From Erythroxylum novogranatense (lineage: Eukaryota; Streptophyta; Magnoliopsida; Malpighiales; Erythroxylaceae), in the NCBI GenBank assembly GCA_029891385.1, contig CM057235.1, forward strand, positions 18,903,120-18,967,119: a stretch of 64,000 nucleotides of DNA, written 5' to 3'. Each line of letters starts with the position of its first letter. Positions within the stretch are counted from its first letter, which is position 1. This document shows positions 1 to 13,021 of this stretch, one piece after another. The notes under the pieces were generated by a model. That model was not told the origin of the DNA. It ran no database searches and was given only the letters and a program-made list of their open reading frames with translations. Both the position numbers and the translations under genes were made by a program.

Positions 1-90
1 ACTAAGGGAGAGTTTCACAAATTCTTAAAGATAGATCCCAATGAAGAGAAGAAGACAATGGAATCACTCACTTTGAGTGATCCACCTTAA
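1..90 (+). pseudogene. C-terminal tail of a Ty3/gypsy pol polyprotein (partial)
   Basis: Frame 1 is open from the first base and ends at TAA 88-90. The 29 residues contain GEFHKFLK near the start and end in TLSDPP. This resembles the very end of Athila/Tat-type gypsy polyproteins, where a chromodomain-less tail of the form YYEGEF..L.DP closes pol. The 1.7 kb that follows, down to a polypurine tract, fits the long 3' noncoding region of that group. The rest of the gene lies left of the window. Assignment to a precise lineage is inference. Confidence 0.5.
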
Positions 91-1784
91 GCATGAATAT
101 TGAGACATCTAGCTACAAGACATCAAATAAGCATTGAATGGCAGGCAACCTAAACAATTTTTTTAATTATTTGTTTGTTATTTGTTTTTAGTGAATCTCA
201 ACTTAGTTTGTTTGCTTTGTGTGTGTAGACCTAATTTTTAGTCTCTTTTATTTGTTTTCCTCATAATTGTTCTCCACTCTTCGACGTAGTATGTCGTGCT
301 TCACACCGAATCAATGCAGCCACCACCCCCACCTTCGTATCGTATTTCTATCCTTCTCCTTTTATTATTTTTATTGCTTGTTCGTTTAATTTCTTTTATT
401 TTTAATGTTTGTCCTCATTTGTGTTATTTTGCATCTTAGATCCCTCTTTTATTTTTTTATCACCTTAGGAATAGAATGATATTTAAGTGGGAAGGGAAGT
501 AGCATTTAATTTAAAAAATTGTGTTGTGTGTTTGTTTTTTCATTTAATAGTTAAAGATGCACAGTCATGAAAAAAACTTGATCAGTATTAGAAATGCATA
601 ATATGAGTGAATGAGTATACTTGCATGCTTAGACTGATTAACTTGGATTTCAATTAAAAGGAAATTAGATTGTTGTGATAAATGAATGTCACTTTTCTTT
701 CGTAAGAATTTGAGCCCTTTGAAATATTTAATAACAAATTTAAGTATTCTTTACTGATAGTGTTTTTCATGATTAAGGAACTCTAAAACTTGCCTACAAA
801 TACTATTTGAGATCATATAATCTTATGCAAATGTTGAAACGATGAAGACAATTAAGATTTACCTTTTTTTCTTAAAAAGCGACCATAATGTTAATCTTAA
901 TGAGCCCCTTTGAGCATAACATGAAACATTTTCTTTCTTTAAACCCAAAATATGAGCCTTTACCTTAATTATTTATCCTCTTTGTTGTACTTACCATAAG
1001 GTAATTTGGGCATTTGAAATGGTACTCATGAGTTTAGGAAGTAATTTTTTGAATAAGTGTGGGAGGATCATAGCATATAGTTTGCTATTGTGTTAGGAAT
1101 GGGTAGGGTTGTAGTAACTTTTATCTTTCCTCTATATTTTTCTTCTCTTAATTTCCTTGTTTTAAATAAATAAATAAAATGAAAACTGAAAAAAAAGAGA
1201 AGAAAAGAAAAAATGAAAAATGAAAAGAAAGAAATAAGAAAGAAACAAAAGGGACAACCAGAAAATGAAAAGAAAAAGGAGAGACATAAAAAGGGGAGTG
1301 TTAACCTTGTTAAAGGAGAGGAAAGAATTGAGGTTTTCATGCTTCATTGTTCTGTATTATTTTAAATGCTCAATTTGTTATGTGGTTTTAAACTATGATT
1401 TTCCTTTTTTTCCTAACTTTAGCCCAGTCTCACTATAACCTAAATAAATACTTTCAGATTGATGTTTGTGTTTGATATGAGTAGTAGAGATCGGATTAGT
1501 AAGCAAGCTTATGGTAGATGCCTTACATAAAATGAATGATGAGTAAATATATCCTACCTTTGAATGCATGAGAGGATGGAGAGTGGAGTGAGTGTCTATC
1601 ACACTTATTAATTTTAGCTAAGCATGTGGAGAATAGTGTATTAATAGAGTATTATGAGTTTCAAGTTCTCAAGTTGTATTTATTGAAATAATCGTTGATA
1701 TCTTTTACTCTTATTTTGGAAGATTGATGTTTTCATTGTTTGTTCTTGTATAGTCTAGTATTCTTTATTTTGCTTAGGGACACG
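91..1784 (+). other. 3' noncoding region of the Athila/Tat-like gypsy element
   Basis: No gene is visible. The stretch is T-rich at first and then holds phrases such as GAGCCCCTTTGAGC and TATGAGCCTTTACC (about 900-965), which are typical of the untranslated region between pol and the 3' LTR in Athila/Tat elements. A strand-asymmetric purine stretch at about 1178-1330 consists of runs of A and G with almost no pyrimidine. Short open frames here are chance products of that composition. Confidence 0.45.
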
Positions 1785-1806
1785 CATAGTTTAAGTGTAG
1801 GGAAAT
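1785..1806 (+). promoter_or_regulatory. Polypurine tract next to 3' LTR
   Basis: The text GTTTAAGTGTAGGGAAAT is the familiar polypurine tract of Athila/Tat gypsy elements and is followed directly by TGTTGTGACT, a plausible LTR start at 1807. It would prime plus-strand DNA synthesis. The LTR end could not be placed. Confidence 0.5.
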
Positions 1807-1948
1807 TGTTGTGACTAATTTTTATAGACTTTGCAAGCCTTGGTCTTTTGATTTTGGTTACAAATTTTGGTTTTTTAATCCAAATTTGAAGGAATTGAGT
1901 GAAAATTGTCACAAATTTTGCATAAAAGGAAAGGGTTCGACTAAGGAA

Positions 1949-1973
1949 GGGGGTGACAAATAGTGTCACCCCC
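1949..1973. repeat. Perfect 10-bp inverted repeat
   Basis: GGGGGTGACA and TGTCACCCCC are exact reverse complements around the 5-nt loop AATAG. The stem is GC-rich in an AT-rich setting. Confidence 0.9.
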
Positions 1974-2865
1974 GTGCATAATTTTATGTAAATAGTTTAA
2001 TATCATGTGTCACTAAATGCAGATTTTGACGATGGATAAACCTAAACCTAAAAGAGCTCGATAAATAGAAATAAAGAGAGGTTAAAGGGGGCTAGAAAAC
2101 AAAACAAAAAGAACAAGGCTGGAGGCGGAGAACAAAAGAGTTGTCGATAGTGAGGAAGAAGAGAAACAACAAATAGAGAGAAGGTAGAGCTGAAACCAGT
2201 GGGAGCATTTGTTCTTCTAGGTGATAGTGAACAGAGGTAGAGGGCGAGAGTCGAATCCAGGGAGTCACCAACATCCTCATCTGAAAATATATTTGTTTGC
2301 TCTTTCTATTTTATCTCTGTTGCATTATGGAACTCCTTTTATCTTTTTTGTGTTGAACATATTTCTTTGTTAGAAGGTGATAGTCCATTTCGGTTCTTAC
2401 TTCGCTTATTGCTTTAAGGATTTTTTGTTACTGTTAATTGTGGAATTGAAGTATATGAAGATGATGAATTGTGTTTATTCTATGATGGGCTAATTTTTTG
2501 TTCTTGAGGATTAATGTAGCTAATAAAGTTGTTAAATTTGAAGTATTGTAAGTTTGTTGGAACTTTGGTTGATGTAATAGTTTACTAATTTGTTGGTTGA
2601 CTAGTATCCTATACTGGTCAACTAGTACCCAACAACTAGTGAATCTGATGTTGCAAAAGCATATTGTTCAATAAGTGCACTATATATATAGCCATTGCAA
2701 CAATTCGTTCTTAGTTACGACGAATATTTTAGGTCCTAAGACACTATAAATAGGTGTTTTCTCATTGGCTTTAGCATCAAAAAGATTTTTGGTATTGTAT
2801 ACAAACATTTAAAAGAGTTTGTCAATCATTTTAGCACCATTGTATCGTATTTGTGTGAGTAAACC

Positions 2866-2939
2866 ATTTTGGAGTTATTAAGTGAGTAAGTGAGATATTT
2901 TGGAGTTATTAAGTGAGTAAGTGAGATATTTTGGAGTTG
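2866..2939 (+). repeat. 31-bp tandem repeat, 2.4 copies
   Basis: A 31-base unit beginning ATTTTGGAGTTATTAAGTG starts at 2866, 2897 and 2928. The first two copies are identical. The array lies about 120 bp downstream of a TATA-like box. Confidence 0.9.
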
Positions 2940-4023
2940 TAATACTTTATTGGGTGTTGAATATTGTACTTGGTGGTGATTTAAGTGGTATTAAGGTTCC
3001 TTTTCACCTTGTAAGAATATTGTAAGAAGGGTTCTTCTTTACTAAGAAAGATTATACAAAGGTTATTCTTTACCTTAAATGAAGAATTATATTGAAATTC
3101 TAAAAGGAGTCCTAGGAGCGAACATAGGCAAGTGTTAATTGTTAAACCACCATAAATTATTTTGCATCCTCTCCTGCCTATCATCTTTAAATTATTATAC
3201 AATTATTTGATTATTTTATGTTAAGAATTTTCTCATACTCATTTATATTAGAAAAGGCTAATAATGATAAAATTAAATAGATAAATATTTGGAATGGAAA
3301 TGAGAGGCTACTAGATCTAAAAGGATAAAAAAGATTCAATGAAAAATATCAAAAATACAATATCTTAAATGGATATGTAAGGCCAATTATAAATAATAAT
3401 AATTAGTTAGTGATAATATATGTTAAAGTGATTGGTGTACATTAATTATGGGATGTGGCTTAAAGAAGTAACTAAGATAACTACTTGAGGACAAACTTTG
3501 GGACTGGTAGTATATATGAGAGAATTATTTTTAAGGGGCTTGTAAAAGTTCTGAAGAGTTTATGAATATGGTTAAATGATACTAGGATGACATGTCAAGT
3601 TGAAAGCATCCTCATTGTACTTATTAGACATAGGTCCAAGTTTATATTCCTATATAAGGTTAAAATAGAATGTACTTTAGTTATTAATTCCTAGTAGAAA
3701 AATCCTTTTCTCTAATATTTCTTCGATATTTACAAGCATCAAAATAGAAGACTCTACTTAAGGAGGATACGACGTAATACTCTAATAGTGTCCTTTCTTA
3801 CACCACCTCCTCTATTTGACTAGTATATCAAGCTTATCAAACGTCCTATATCATCTTCCCATTTCTCACCAGCATCTAGGCCCAATCTCTGTCAACATCA
3901 ACTTACCAATTCCTACCAATATTGAATTGTTAGTTTCTACCATCCTTTGCTTACTAATTTCCTTCAATGTTGGTATACTACGATTAGTCAATATCTTCAT
4001 ACTTGGTGCTAGCTGTGTTTATA

Positions 4024-7000
4024 TGTTGGGACCCGATCAGGGAACCAGATCCCAACCGAAAAGCATAAACGGATACGAAGAACGAGGTGAATTCAAATGA
4101 GATAAATTGAATTCGATAACGACAAACAAAGCGAAAACGAAAGTAAAGCGGAAGCAAATCGAATACAGAATCGAAAGAAGCGAATCGGAACGCTTACAAT
4201 CAAAGGCAAAACTGAGACGGATCGAATTCAAACTTACAATCAAAGAATACAAATGAGGGCAAATCGAATAGCATAACAAATGTCCGACATCCGTGCATAA
4301 ATTATCTAAAGAAGCGTCGCGTTGGAAACCTAAAACTAATCCAATACGAAAATCCGGTAAATTTTTTTTTCTTTTTCTTATATTCATTTATCAAACTTAT
4401 ACAAAGAAATCTTATATCATTTTTCTTGGAAATTCTTTCTCATGCCAAATCTCAACTCTTAACCATATTCTTATACATTGGTATTAATCCCAAAATTCAT
4501 ATTCATACTAATTTTTGTTGAAATTTCGGCAGCATAACGACTGCCTTTGACCTAGCCCAAAACCTGCAAGGGTTCAACATACACTTCTAAAATTTCTAAT
4601 CAAACATACAAACATCAAAATCCACCGGACCCTCCGTCTGGGATCTCAGCACACACAAACGCAAACCTAATTCTAAAACATTCTCATAACTGTAATTCAA
4701 TATACTGATCTCATAACTCAATCCCATTTCCAAATTCATACACAATTATATACAAACTTCATAAATCATATACATATATGACAATTCAAGCCATATCCAA
4801 TCTTAATTTACACAAAAAGCCAAATGATACCAAATCAAACCAAACGTCTTGACATACTTTCATCCGATCTCCTGCTCGGAACTTGGAGATGGGGATGAAG
4901 GGGGGTGAGCACAAAGCTCGTGGATAATATATTTATAAATTGAACAATAAGCGGAAAACTCATTTTCAAGAAGTTTGATATTTTCAAACATTTCAAGGTA
5001 GAAACCTTTCAAAGCTTATCTTTCAAATCTTTAACTTTTCAAATCGTTCATAAAACATTTCCAAAATCTTACATTTGCAAATCTTATCTTCTCATTTTTC
5101 AAAATTCTCAATTCCTTCTTATTTCATAATCAAATTTAAAAGCATGAATGCATCACACTTAGAAACGAAACAAAAGCACATAACACATCAAATGGTCTGG
5201 TTCGGTCCAAAACAGAACGTACTGCACATTCCCGCATAGCGGTCATGTGCAGCCGTGAATAGAACGTACTACACTTTCTCGCATAGCGATCTAGTGTAGC
5301 CGTGAAGGGAGTCCAAAATCGGAGCTCCATGCCACTAGCGGGCAGGCCGGAGAAGGCTATAAAACAAACAAGTGCGCACTCGTCTCACAGATGGGACCTG
5401 ACCAAACCCACATAACACATTATTCGAAACCAAACAATTCGGATTGCCCGAAGGCACTTTTCGAAATCTTACTTTTAAACTTTTTATATCATAACATCAA
5501 ATAGTGTCAATACTTGACACATTCTCATAACACATGAAAATCATATAACAATTCTAATGCAATTCAAATCATCAATTTAATCACATATCACAATCAATCA
5601 AAATTCATAACCATGAATGCAATAATTCCTTTCAATCATAAAATCCAACTTATTCAAATTCACATTTTCAAATCATTCATAGAATTCGAACACAACGAAT
5701 TTCATAAACTTTGCATTTTCGTAAAATTTATTCCGAAAACCAAGTTTTCAAACATTTTCATAAACCATAATTTTCTTTTTCAAAATTTTGCTTCTTGAAC
5801 TTTTCAAATATTCATGCTTAGCTTAAAATTCAATAAATAAACATACTACCCACCTCGAAATGATGCTAGGAACTCGTCCCGATCATCAATTTGATCCTTG
5901 CTTCTTTCCTTCTTTCAATTAAAATTGACCTAAGCCATAATCATCCAAATTCAACATCATAATTTGCATAATTCTCAAAATTAACTATAGGAAACCCAAA
6001 TTCATCACTTTTCCAAGCTTTCAAAAATTAGAATTTCTAAAATCCCCAAATTCAAAATTTTACCTAAACCCATTTCACTCAAATTCAATCTCATTAATAA
6101 CTTAATTTTCAAAATTGATGTCATAATTAATCAATTCATACTAATTTCAAGATATTTAAATCACCAATTTCTAAAATCCCTAAATCTCAAAATTGGCCTA
6201 AACCAATTTATCTAAATTCAATATCATAAATCACAATTTCTTCATAATTAAATTCATATTTCACAAACCCATATTCTCATCTATAATTCTACACCAAAAT
6301 TTCACAAAATCCTCTAACACAAAATTAAGCCTAAACCTTAAACAAATTTCCATCCAAAATTAAACATAACCTAAAGCATATACATCACAATTAGCTTCAT
6401 AAATCACAAACCCATGTCCTTTTCCACAATTCTAAACCAAAAATTTATCAAAAATCATACGTCAAATTTTCGATCTTACCTCATTCTTCACTGAAATCCG
6501 ACTTTTCTTGGCTTGGAAGGAAGCTCTTGTGCTCCTCCATCTTTTTCTCTCTTGGTACAACCTCAAAATCCCTAAGAATCAAGTAGAAAAATTGAAACTT
6601 AACTTTCTCTCTCATCTTTTCTCCATAGCCGACCTTCTCCTCTCTTCTCTTCTCCTTATTCTTCTTCTTTTCTCAAGTTTTCGGCTTCTCCATGAAAAAA
6701 ACGACAGCCCACTTGATTTTTAAAGCCATGTTATTAAATGATGATTAAAAGACCAAAATGCCCCTAATACTTGCTTTTAAGTTATTCTCACTTGCGGGTC
6801 TGATTCGCACTATCAAGTTGAAGGAATTTGTCAAAACTTCCTTCTAGAGAAATGTTCCTCTATGTCTTAATTTCATAATGCCACAAGAATCATCCAATTT
6901 GGAGCACTAAATCAAAAGTTATGCGTAAAACATTTTGGGTTGTTCATATTCTAACACATTTTCCAGTACGTTATTTCCATCCAGAAATTTACATTCTTAA

Positions 7001-8484
7001 TCCCAAACTTGACATGCGATGTCTTCATAACAATTGTAGCCTTATGTCTCTAGTTTAATTCAAATCAAGAATCGCCTCATTTCAATTCCCAGATCAAAAG
7101 TTATGCTCAAAATACTCTCAGATATTTCTAATCCAAAAACTGCACGCTAATTCGAACTTCCATTTATAATTTGAAGTTCTTAGGGGCAAAATTGACATTT
7201 ACTTTCTTCATATGACTTGTAGCCCCATGTCTTAACTTTATTTCGCCTCAAGAATCACTTCAATCGGATCTCTACAGATCCCAAATTGCTCAAAATACTG
7301 AACTGTATTCCGAAAATTTCCCGACTCACTTTGATTAAATTAATCATCCTTAATTTAATCTCATAAAATTCACAAATTTTTCCATAAAATGAAATTCATT
7401 GTCTTAGGCATCCAACGCTTCGAGAACCAACTCGATCGGATTAAAAAAAAAGTTATAAGCGAATGCGAGATTCGAAGATTAGGCGTGGGCACGCCTAAGG
7501 ATAGAATCTAGAGCTGTAAAAAATTTCAGAAGTTTCAAATCATATCTTTTGGTCCCGAACTCCAAAATTAACAAATTTGGTCTCTATGGAAAGCTTGAAG
7601 GAAGATCTACAACTTCAATGCAGAACTCAAAAATCAATTTCATCTCTAAAGGGGTCAAAAATTCAGTCAAAGGCACTGCCCCAATTTAATATATCCCTAA
7701 ATAAATGCCAACTTTGAAAATTCATATCTTTCAACTCCAAATTCCGAACACCTCATATTTTATATCACTGCGAAGATCAGAAAGTCACCTACAACTTTCA
7801 TGAAGGAAATAAAATCAATTTGACTCCTAATTAAGTCCATTTTCCGGTCAAAGATTCTGTCCTCTAATATTCATGCTAAAACCATAACATAAACTTGTAA
7901 AAATCATAACTTATTATTCCTTAATCGAAAAATTATATACTTTATATTGAAATAAATATCAAATCACAATCTTCAACTTTCATGAAGAACTTCAAGACTC
8001 AATTTACCTCTAACTATGTAAATTTCTCAGTCAAAGTTTTAACCATACCAATAGTCAACTTGAACACACTTAAACTTTGACTGATCATAACTTTTACTCC
8101 CGATATCGAAAAATTGCAAACTTTATGGCTACAGAAAGCTCTTAACATAATCTACAAGTTTCATGTAGACCCTTTTCTCAAATTTTTCCTAAATCAAAAG
8201 TCAACTACTAATGGCCAAAAAGTCAAACTTTTCATGTTTTCATATTTTCACACTTTCTCTCTTTATTTCTTGATTTTCAACTTCATTTCAATCAACTCAT
8301 CCACTTTAACATTCACAACCAATCCCAATTTATTCAAAACCCCAAAGATATCAAAATCAAATCATTTCTTTTCTTATCAAGATCCTTTAAGTATTAAATC
8401 ATCTATTACACAATATATACACAAAACACTCCTTAAATTTCATTTTACTTATTCTAATTTTCACTCAAAGATCGGGGTCCAACA
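4024..8484 (-). mobile_element. Solo LTR, Ty3/gypsy, 4461 bp, TSD TTATA
   Basis: On the plus strand it starts TGTTGGGACCCGATC and ends GATCGGGGTCCAACA, flanked by TTATA at 4019-4023 and 8485-8489. There is no internal region, so it is a solo LTR left by LTR-LTR recombination. The two LTRs of the element at 36026-44903 belong to the same family, and the primer-binding site there shows that the sense strand is minus. In sense order it holds about eight degenerate modules (8240-6830), an interrupted palindrome TTAGGCGTG-GG-CACGCCTAA at 7479-7498, a purine-rich leader (6725-6480), a donor-like GAG/GTAAGA at 6479, a block with AGCCTTCTCC near 5350, a short hairpin at 4907-4919 and an acceptor-like CAG at 4872. 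No protein is encoded. Confidence 0.93.
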
Positions 8485-8489
8485 TTATA

Positions 8490-10108
8490 CGCCCTTATTT
8501 ATGAACCTTTTTTCTTTGACGTATGAAAATTAAGGTGACAAGGTAAGTTGACAAAAGAGTTATAGATTAAAAAAAGGATGAATATGAACTAAAATATAAA
8601 TAGATGATAAAAATAACTGGTGATTCTACATCCTTAGTTTAATTTATTACTAAGTATTCAATTGCCTCCTATATTTAAATTGCCAAGTTTAGGAAGTGTG
8701 ATGGGAATTAAGACTTAAAAGTTCATTTACCTTAGTAAGATTAACAACATATATTAATAATGAAAACTTGTTTTTCTACTATTTATTAAAGAGAATTAAT
8801 AGAATAAAATTACGGTGATTTCTTAATATGAAACAATCAATTGTTAAATGCTAGAGGACTTGGTGAACTCATTCTTAACTTAGTATAGGTTCAACTAAGA
8901 CACTATAGTAACTTGAGAGGACCGCTATAAATAAAGAAGAAATCAACTAGGAATCTAAAAAGGTATGTAAGAAGGAAGGGTAAAAAGCAGGAGGAAGCCT
9001 AACTTCCTTTCTCAGAAAAGGATGCTATCATCAAGTACTTGAAAATGTTAAATAATTTATATTATAACAAGTTATAACATTTCTCAAATCACCTCTCTAA
9101 TTAGCTAGTAAGTATATGTGAGGTTTTAGACAATGTAACTAGAAAGAAAAAGGTTGAAATAATTATCTAGGAACCTACTAAGAAGTCATTCTAAAAGAAG
9201 AAGGAAGAGGAAGTAAACAAAGTGGATATAGTCACTCACCATCATATAAGGTCTAATAATCAGAGGAAGGGTAAATATAAAAAGAGAGTGTTGATTGGTC
9301 CTCCACTCCCTCAATTCTCTCCTAACGTTTCATTTTCTCAAACTTACCTTAACCTACTATTTCCTCAACCATTAAAAAAACCTTTCATATCACAATAACC
9401 ACCTGCTCCTCCAAAATCCACTATATAATCCTAATTTGGCTATACTTAGCTTGTACATTATGCTTAGAGGAAACAGGGCTAATAGGGGTCAATATCAAGG
9501 TGGATAGAGAAATAAGAAAGAGCCCTTATAAGCAAAATATATTTCTTTGGCAAAATTCTACAAATTTCTTTTTTTTATATACATTAGGTATACCAACTTT
9601 TGCTAGACTAATCTTAAGCCCCTAAGAACCCACCCCAAAAGCCCTAGATAAGGTAAATTTGGAACTCCAAGATCCCTAAGGTTCCTATGTAGCCTGTACA
9701 CTTCTTCGCACAAGGAGTCATCACATACTGATTAGTCAACTGCTGATTGATCACTGGCTTGCTTAACATCAGGTTCTTAATAGCTTCAGGTTTCCTAGTA
9801 GCTCCATCTCCCATACTACCGCTGGAAGCGAGACGTCCGTAATTGATCTTATCAAGGAGCATGCCCAGAAGGCTAGAAGATCATCAACAGGGAAAATTCT
9901 CCTCTCCCCTCCTTTTTTGGTGACTCAAACTCAAGACCTCTTACAAAGGAGAGCCTTTTGAGTTAATAAAAGATTGTATCTATACCCAATAAACAATTTG
10001 AGCCTCCATATTCTCATTGGTATAAGACATAGCTAACTTATGAATATCATGATGGTATTGCAAGGCGTTCAATTGGAACATGCATTTCATTTAAGGATAA
10101 ATTTACAT
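8490..10108. other. Intergenic DNA with a possible gag-like relic
   Basis: No gene is supported. The plus strand at about 9200-9400 reads, in one frame, a basic stretch followed by GPPLPQFSPNVSF, which has the look of a gypsy gag C-terminal region but shows no zinc knuckle. The rest is AT-rich and featureless. A minus-strand frame at 9644-9862 was not recognised. Confidence 0.3.
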
Positions 10109-10116
10109 ATTTTTTA

Positions 10117-10429
10117 TAGGGATGGCAAAATCGGCCTAACCCAGCCCAGCCCAGCTCATGACTCGACTATTCCTTCAAAATTGACGTCGTCCAATTCGTT
10201 ATATATATTTTTAAGAAAAAGATAAAAATGAGATCATTTTGTCTTTTCTTAATATATATATATATAATGGGACTGGTTTGGCTCGACCTGTCTATGGCCT
10301 GACGAGCCACGGGCCGATCCATCCAGACCAGCCAGGTCACGGATCACGTCGTCGTTTCATATGGGTTGGGGGTCAGGCCGAGCTGAGCCATTAGTAGCCC
10401 GGGCCCGACCCGGCCCATTAATATCCCTA
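10117..10429. mobile_element. hAT-type MITE, 313 bp
   Basis: The ends are TAGGGATGGCAA and, on the other strand, TAGGGATATTAA. The flanking octamers ATTTTTTA (10109-10116) and ATTTTCTA (10430-10437) match at 7 of 8 positions, as expected of an old hAT 8-bp TSD. The interior is strikingly GC-rich with repeated GCCCAGCCC and GGGCCCGACCC, interrupted by an AT run. It carries no coding capacity. Confidence 0.7.
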
Positions 10430-10437
10430 ATTTTCTA

Positions 10438-12241
10438 AATCATGAGTGACTAAAATTGGAAGGTAGTGAAACAAATGACAATGCAAGCCAATGATATGCT
10501 AAACTAAATTTAGTGGACTCAAAGCTAGAAAAGGAGACACATTTCATTTTTTCTAGCATTATTTGCTTACCTTTCCATTTATTATCTATTTTAGTTATTG
10601 TTAGGTCTATGGGACATGTGTTTACTAACGTAGACCTTTCATTTAAATTCATCATGTTTTAGTTCTAATTTTTTTACATGAATGGTTTTGCTATTCAATT
10701 GTTAACTTTGAATGTTATAGAGGATGATTGGCTAATGAATGTTTGGATGCTCCTCTATTATTGAATGCCTTATGAACGGTATTTGATATCTTCCTACAAG
10801 TAAATTTTATGATTACTTTAGCTAATGCCGAATATATGTATATACATTTAAATGATACAAAATTTAAAGACCAAAGTATCTCATTAATAACACTTTTTTC
10901 CATTTGGTATATTATTCCTTGACATAGTTGTATATTTCTTAGCCTATATGATTTTGATATTAAAAAATGATTGTATGTGAAAGTCAATTTAGTTCATTTA
11001 GAAAATGATTCAGTATTATAAATAAAAGAATTATAAAATTCAGAGCATGATAGTGGTGACAAACTATAATGAAAATAGATAGATTTCTTATATGTGATCT
11101 TTGGTGGTTGAAAGAAATGAAATTATGAACAAAATTTTAAAATGCTAGAAAGTTGATAACTCTAGATGGTGTTTAAATACCGATAAAAATACTAATAGAA
11201 GTTCTTTAAAATAATGATGGAGATTGTTGAAGCACAAAAGGATTAAATTCAACAATTTAGAATTAGACATACCGTTCATAGAGAGTTTGTTTACGAAAAA
11301 AGATATTGATGACTTATTTCCTCTAAAATATAAAAATCATAAAAGATAGAGTAAATGTTTGAGAAAAGCATTGCTGATTTATTTTGGAAAGAGGTTTCAC
11401 TTTAATATATTGGAAGATGTTATCAAAATATTAAAGAACATAGTTTTATCTTAAACCATCCCATAAGTGTGCAGAACTATAATCCTTACTTTAATTACCT
11501 CATTTGCTTTAACAATCATTAACCAAGAAAATCAGACAAGATTGTCTTTATACCATAACATTGAAATTATTACTAAGCCATTGCCAAAACAATAGCTAGG
11601 GCCTTACTCTTGCCAATGTAAATTTGATAAAAATAAAAAATAAAATGAATAAAGAAAAGAATAATAAAAGAAAAAATGTGGCAAAGGTGAGGAAGTTTTC
11701 TTTTAGGAATCAAATCCAAATAAACAATATAATAAATATTCCTAACAAAAGTTTACCAAGGCCAAAAATTCTAACATTTGTAACATAGGCAAAAGTTAGT
11801 GCATAAAAAGAAAGTTTTGCTAGGTTGAAAGGTTGATGAACTATTACCTAGTCAAAAGTGAGAGCATGAACAAAATTGAGAACTAAAAGTTAGAAAAAAC
11901 AAGAAGGCAAATAGAAATTAATTTGAAAAGAAAGAGAAAAAACTTGTTATGTCAAAAATTGGAAAGCAATGACCTAAGCAGAAGTTAAAGCATTTTAAAA
12001 TATTGCAAGGTTAAAAATCAAAAAATAAAAGCCTAACCAATCAAAGAGAGAGAAAAAAAACCTAGTGATGTATATTGAATTCAATATTGTCCTAATATGC
12101 TAATCTCAACTAGAAAAGCTTACAAAAAGAAATATTAACAAGTTGAAGATGTTTCCAGTAGAGACATTTTAATAATCAAGTTAGTAAAGCTGAAGGGTGT
12201 TGATTGTACAAAGAAATCACTAATTGTTTAATCAGATTGGT
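10438..12241. other. AT-rich intergenic DNA
   Basis: No gene is supported. Between about 11580 and 12060 the sequence is purine-rich and contains loosely repeated phrases such as GGCAAAAGTTAGTGCAT, similar in flavour to the Athila/Tat noncoding region at 91-1784. It may be a second degraded copy, but no ends can be placed. Confidence 0.3.
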
Positions 12242-12244
12242 TCT

Positions 12245-12570
12245 CACTATAAGAAAAATACCCATTTTGCGACGTGAGAAAAACGTCGCAAATGTGAGAA
12301 AAATGTCGTTGATTGTTAATCTTGACGTTTATGAAAACGTCGCCACAAACGTCGTTGAAGGGGGAGTAAGGAAACGTTTTTCTCGACGTTTAGAAGAAAA
12401 CGTCAAGGAAGTTTAGGCTATTTTTTGACGTTTTGGAAAACGTCGTGAAAGCGTAGGGGAATGGGTGACGAGGGAATTAAACATCATGGAAACAATATAG
12501 TTTCTGCGACGTTTATTAGACGTCGTTGAATAATGGAAATCTGCGACATTTGGGATTAAACGTCGCAGAT
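12245..12570. repeat. CACTA left terminus and subterminal repeats
   Basis: After the inverted repeat, about a dozen copies or near copies of AACGTCG / CGACGTT occur within 300 bp in both orientations. In En/Spm elements such subterminal arrays bind the element-encoded TnpA/TNP1 protein. That role here is inference from the family. Confidence 0.85.
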
Positions 12571-13021
12571 GATAAATAGTTTAAATTTATTTTTAAATAT
12601 ATTTAAAAATTTTATTTTAATAAATTTTAAATTTATATAATTAAATTTCAATGAGACATCCAAAATTATTCATAATAGTGAGAATTATTAAAATTAAAAT
12701 TGAAATTTTATTTGAATCCGAATATGATTTTAAAATTTAAATTTAATGGAATTATTATTGTGATTGAATAATTAATAATTGGGAAAATATTAAATCTAAC
12801 TTATTTAATAACTATTTAATATTATAAATTGAATTTTGACTTAGTAATTTATCAATTTGTTGAGTACATCATGGATTTGCAAATGATTAAATAATGTATA
12901 ACAAGAATTTAATACATGTAGACAATGAATTATATAATTTAAAATCCCAAGGATGTCATAATATAGTAATTAATATGAACAATATGTCATAAGTGTCTAA
13001 TATATCACTGTGAGTACTTGT

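Larger units (their letters stand above)
1807..4018 (+). other. Probable LTR sequence and AT-rich intergenic DNA
   Basis: No gene is supported. The segment begins as the putative 3' LTR of the Athila/Tat-like element. A TATA-like box CTATAAATAGG lies near 2746 and would suit an LTR promoter, but no terminal TG/CA pair with a TSD could be fixed. It also holds a perfect 10-bp-stem hairpin (1949-1973) and a 31-bp tandem repeat (2866-2939). From 3240 to 4018 it is featureless AT-rich DNA. Confidence 0.35.

Noticed and set aside
1068..1347. Phe/Leu-rich minus-strand frames that look like membrane proteins
   Set aside because: They are the complement of a polypurine stretch; the hydrophobicity is a composition effect.
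4037..4387. Open frame of 116 codons inside the solo LTR at 4024
   Set aside because: It crosses LTR sequence with no recognisable domain and is not kept in the related LTR at 40297.
8114..8533. 139-codon frame on the plus strand
   Set aside because: It runs through the degenerate modules at the end of an LTR and across the TSD into flanking DNA.
9644..9862. 72-codon minus-strand frame
   Set aside because: Not recognised and isolated; no evidence of splicing or repeat membership that would support a gene.
10240..10270. TA-rich run as a possible origin or TATA promoter
   Set aside because: It is a simple (TA)n tract inside the hAT-type MITE.
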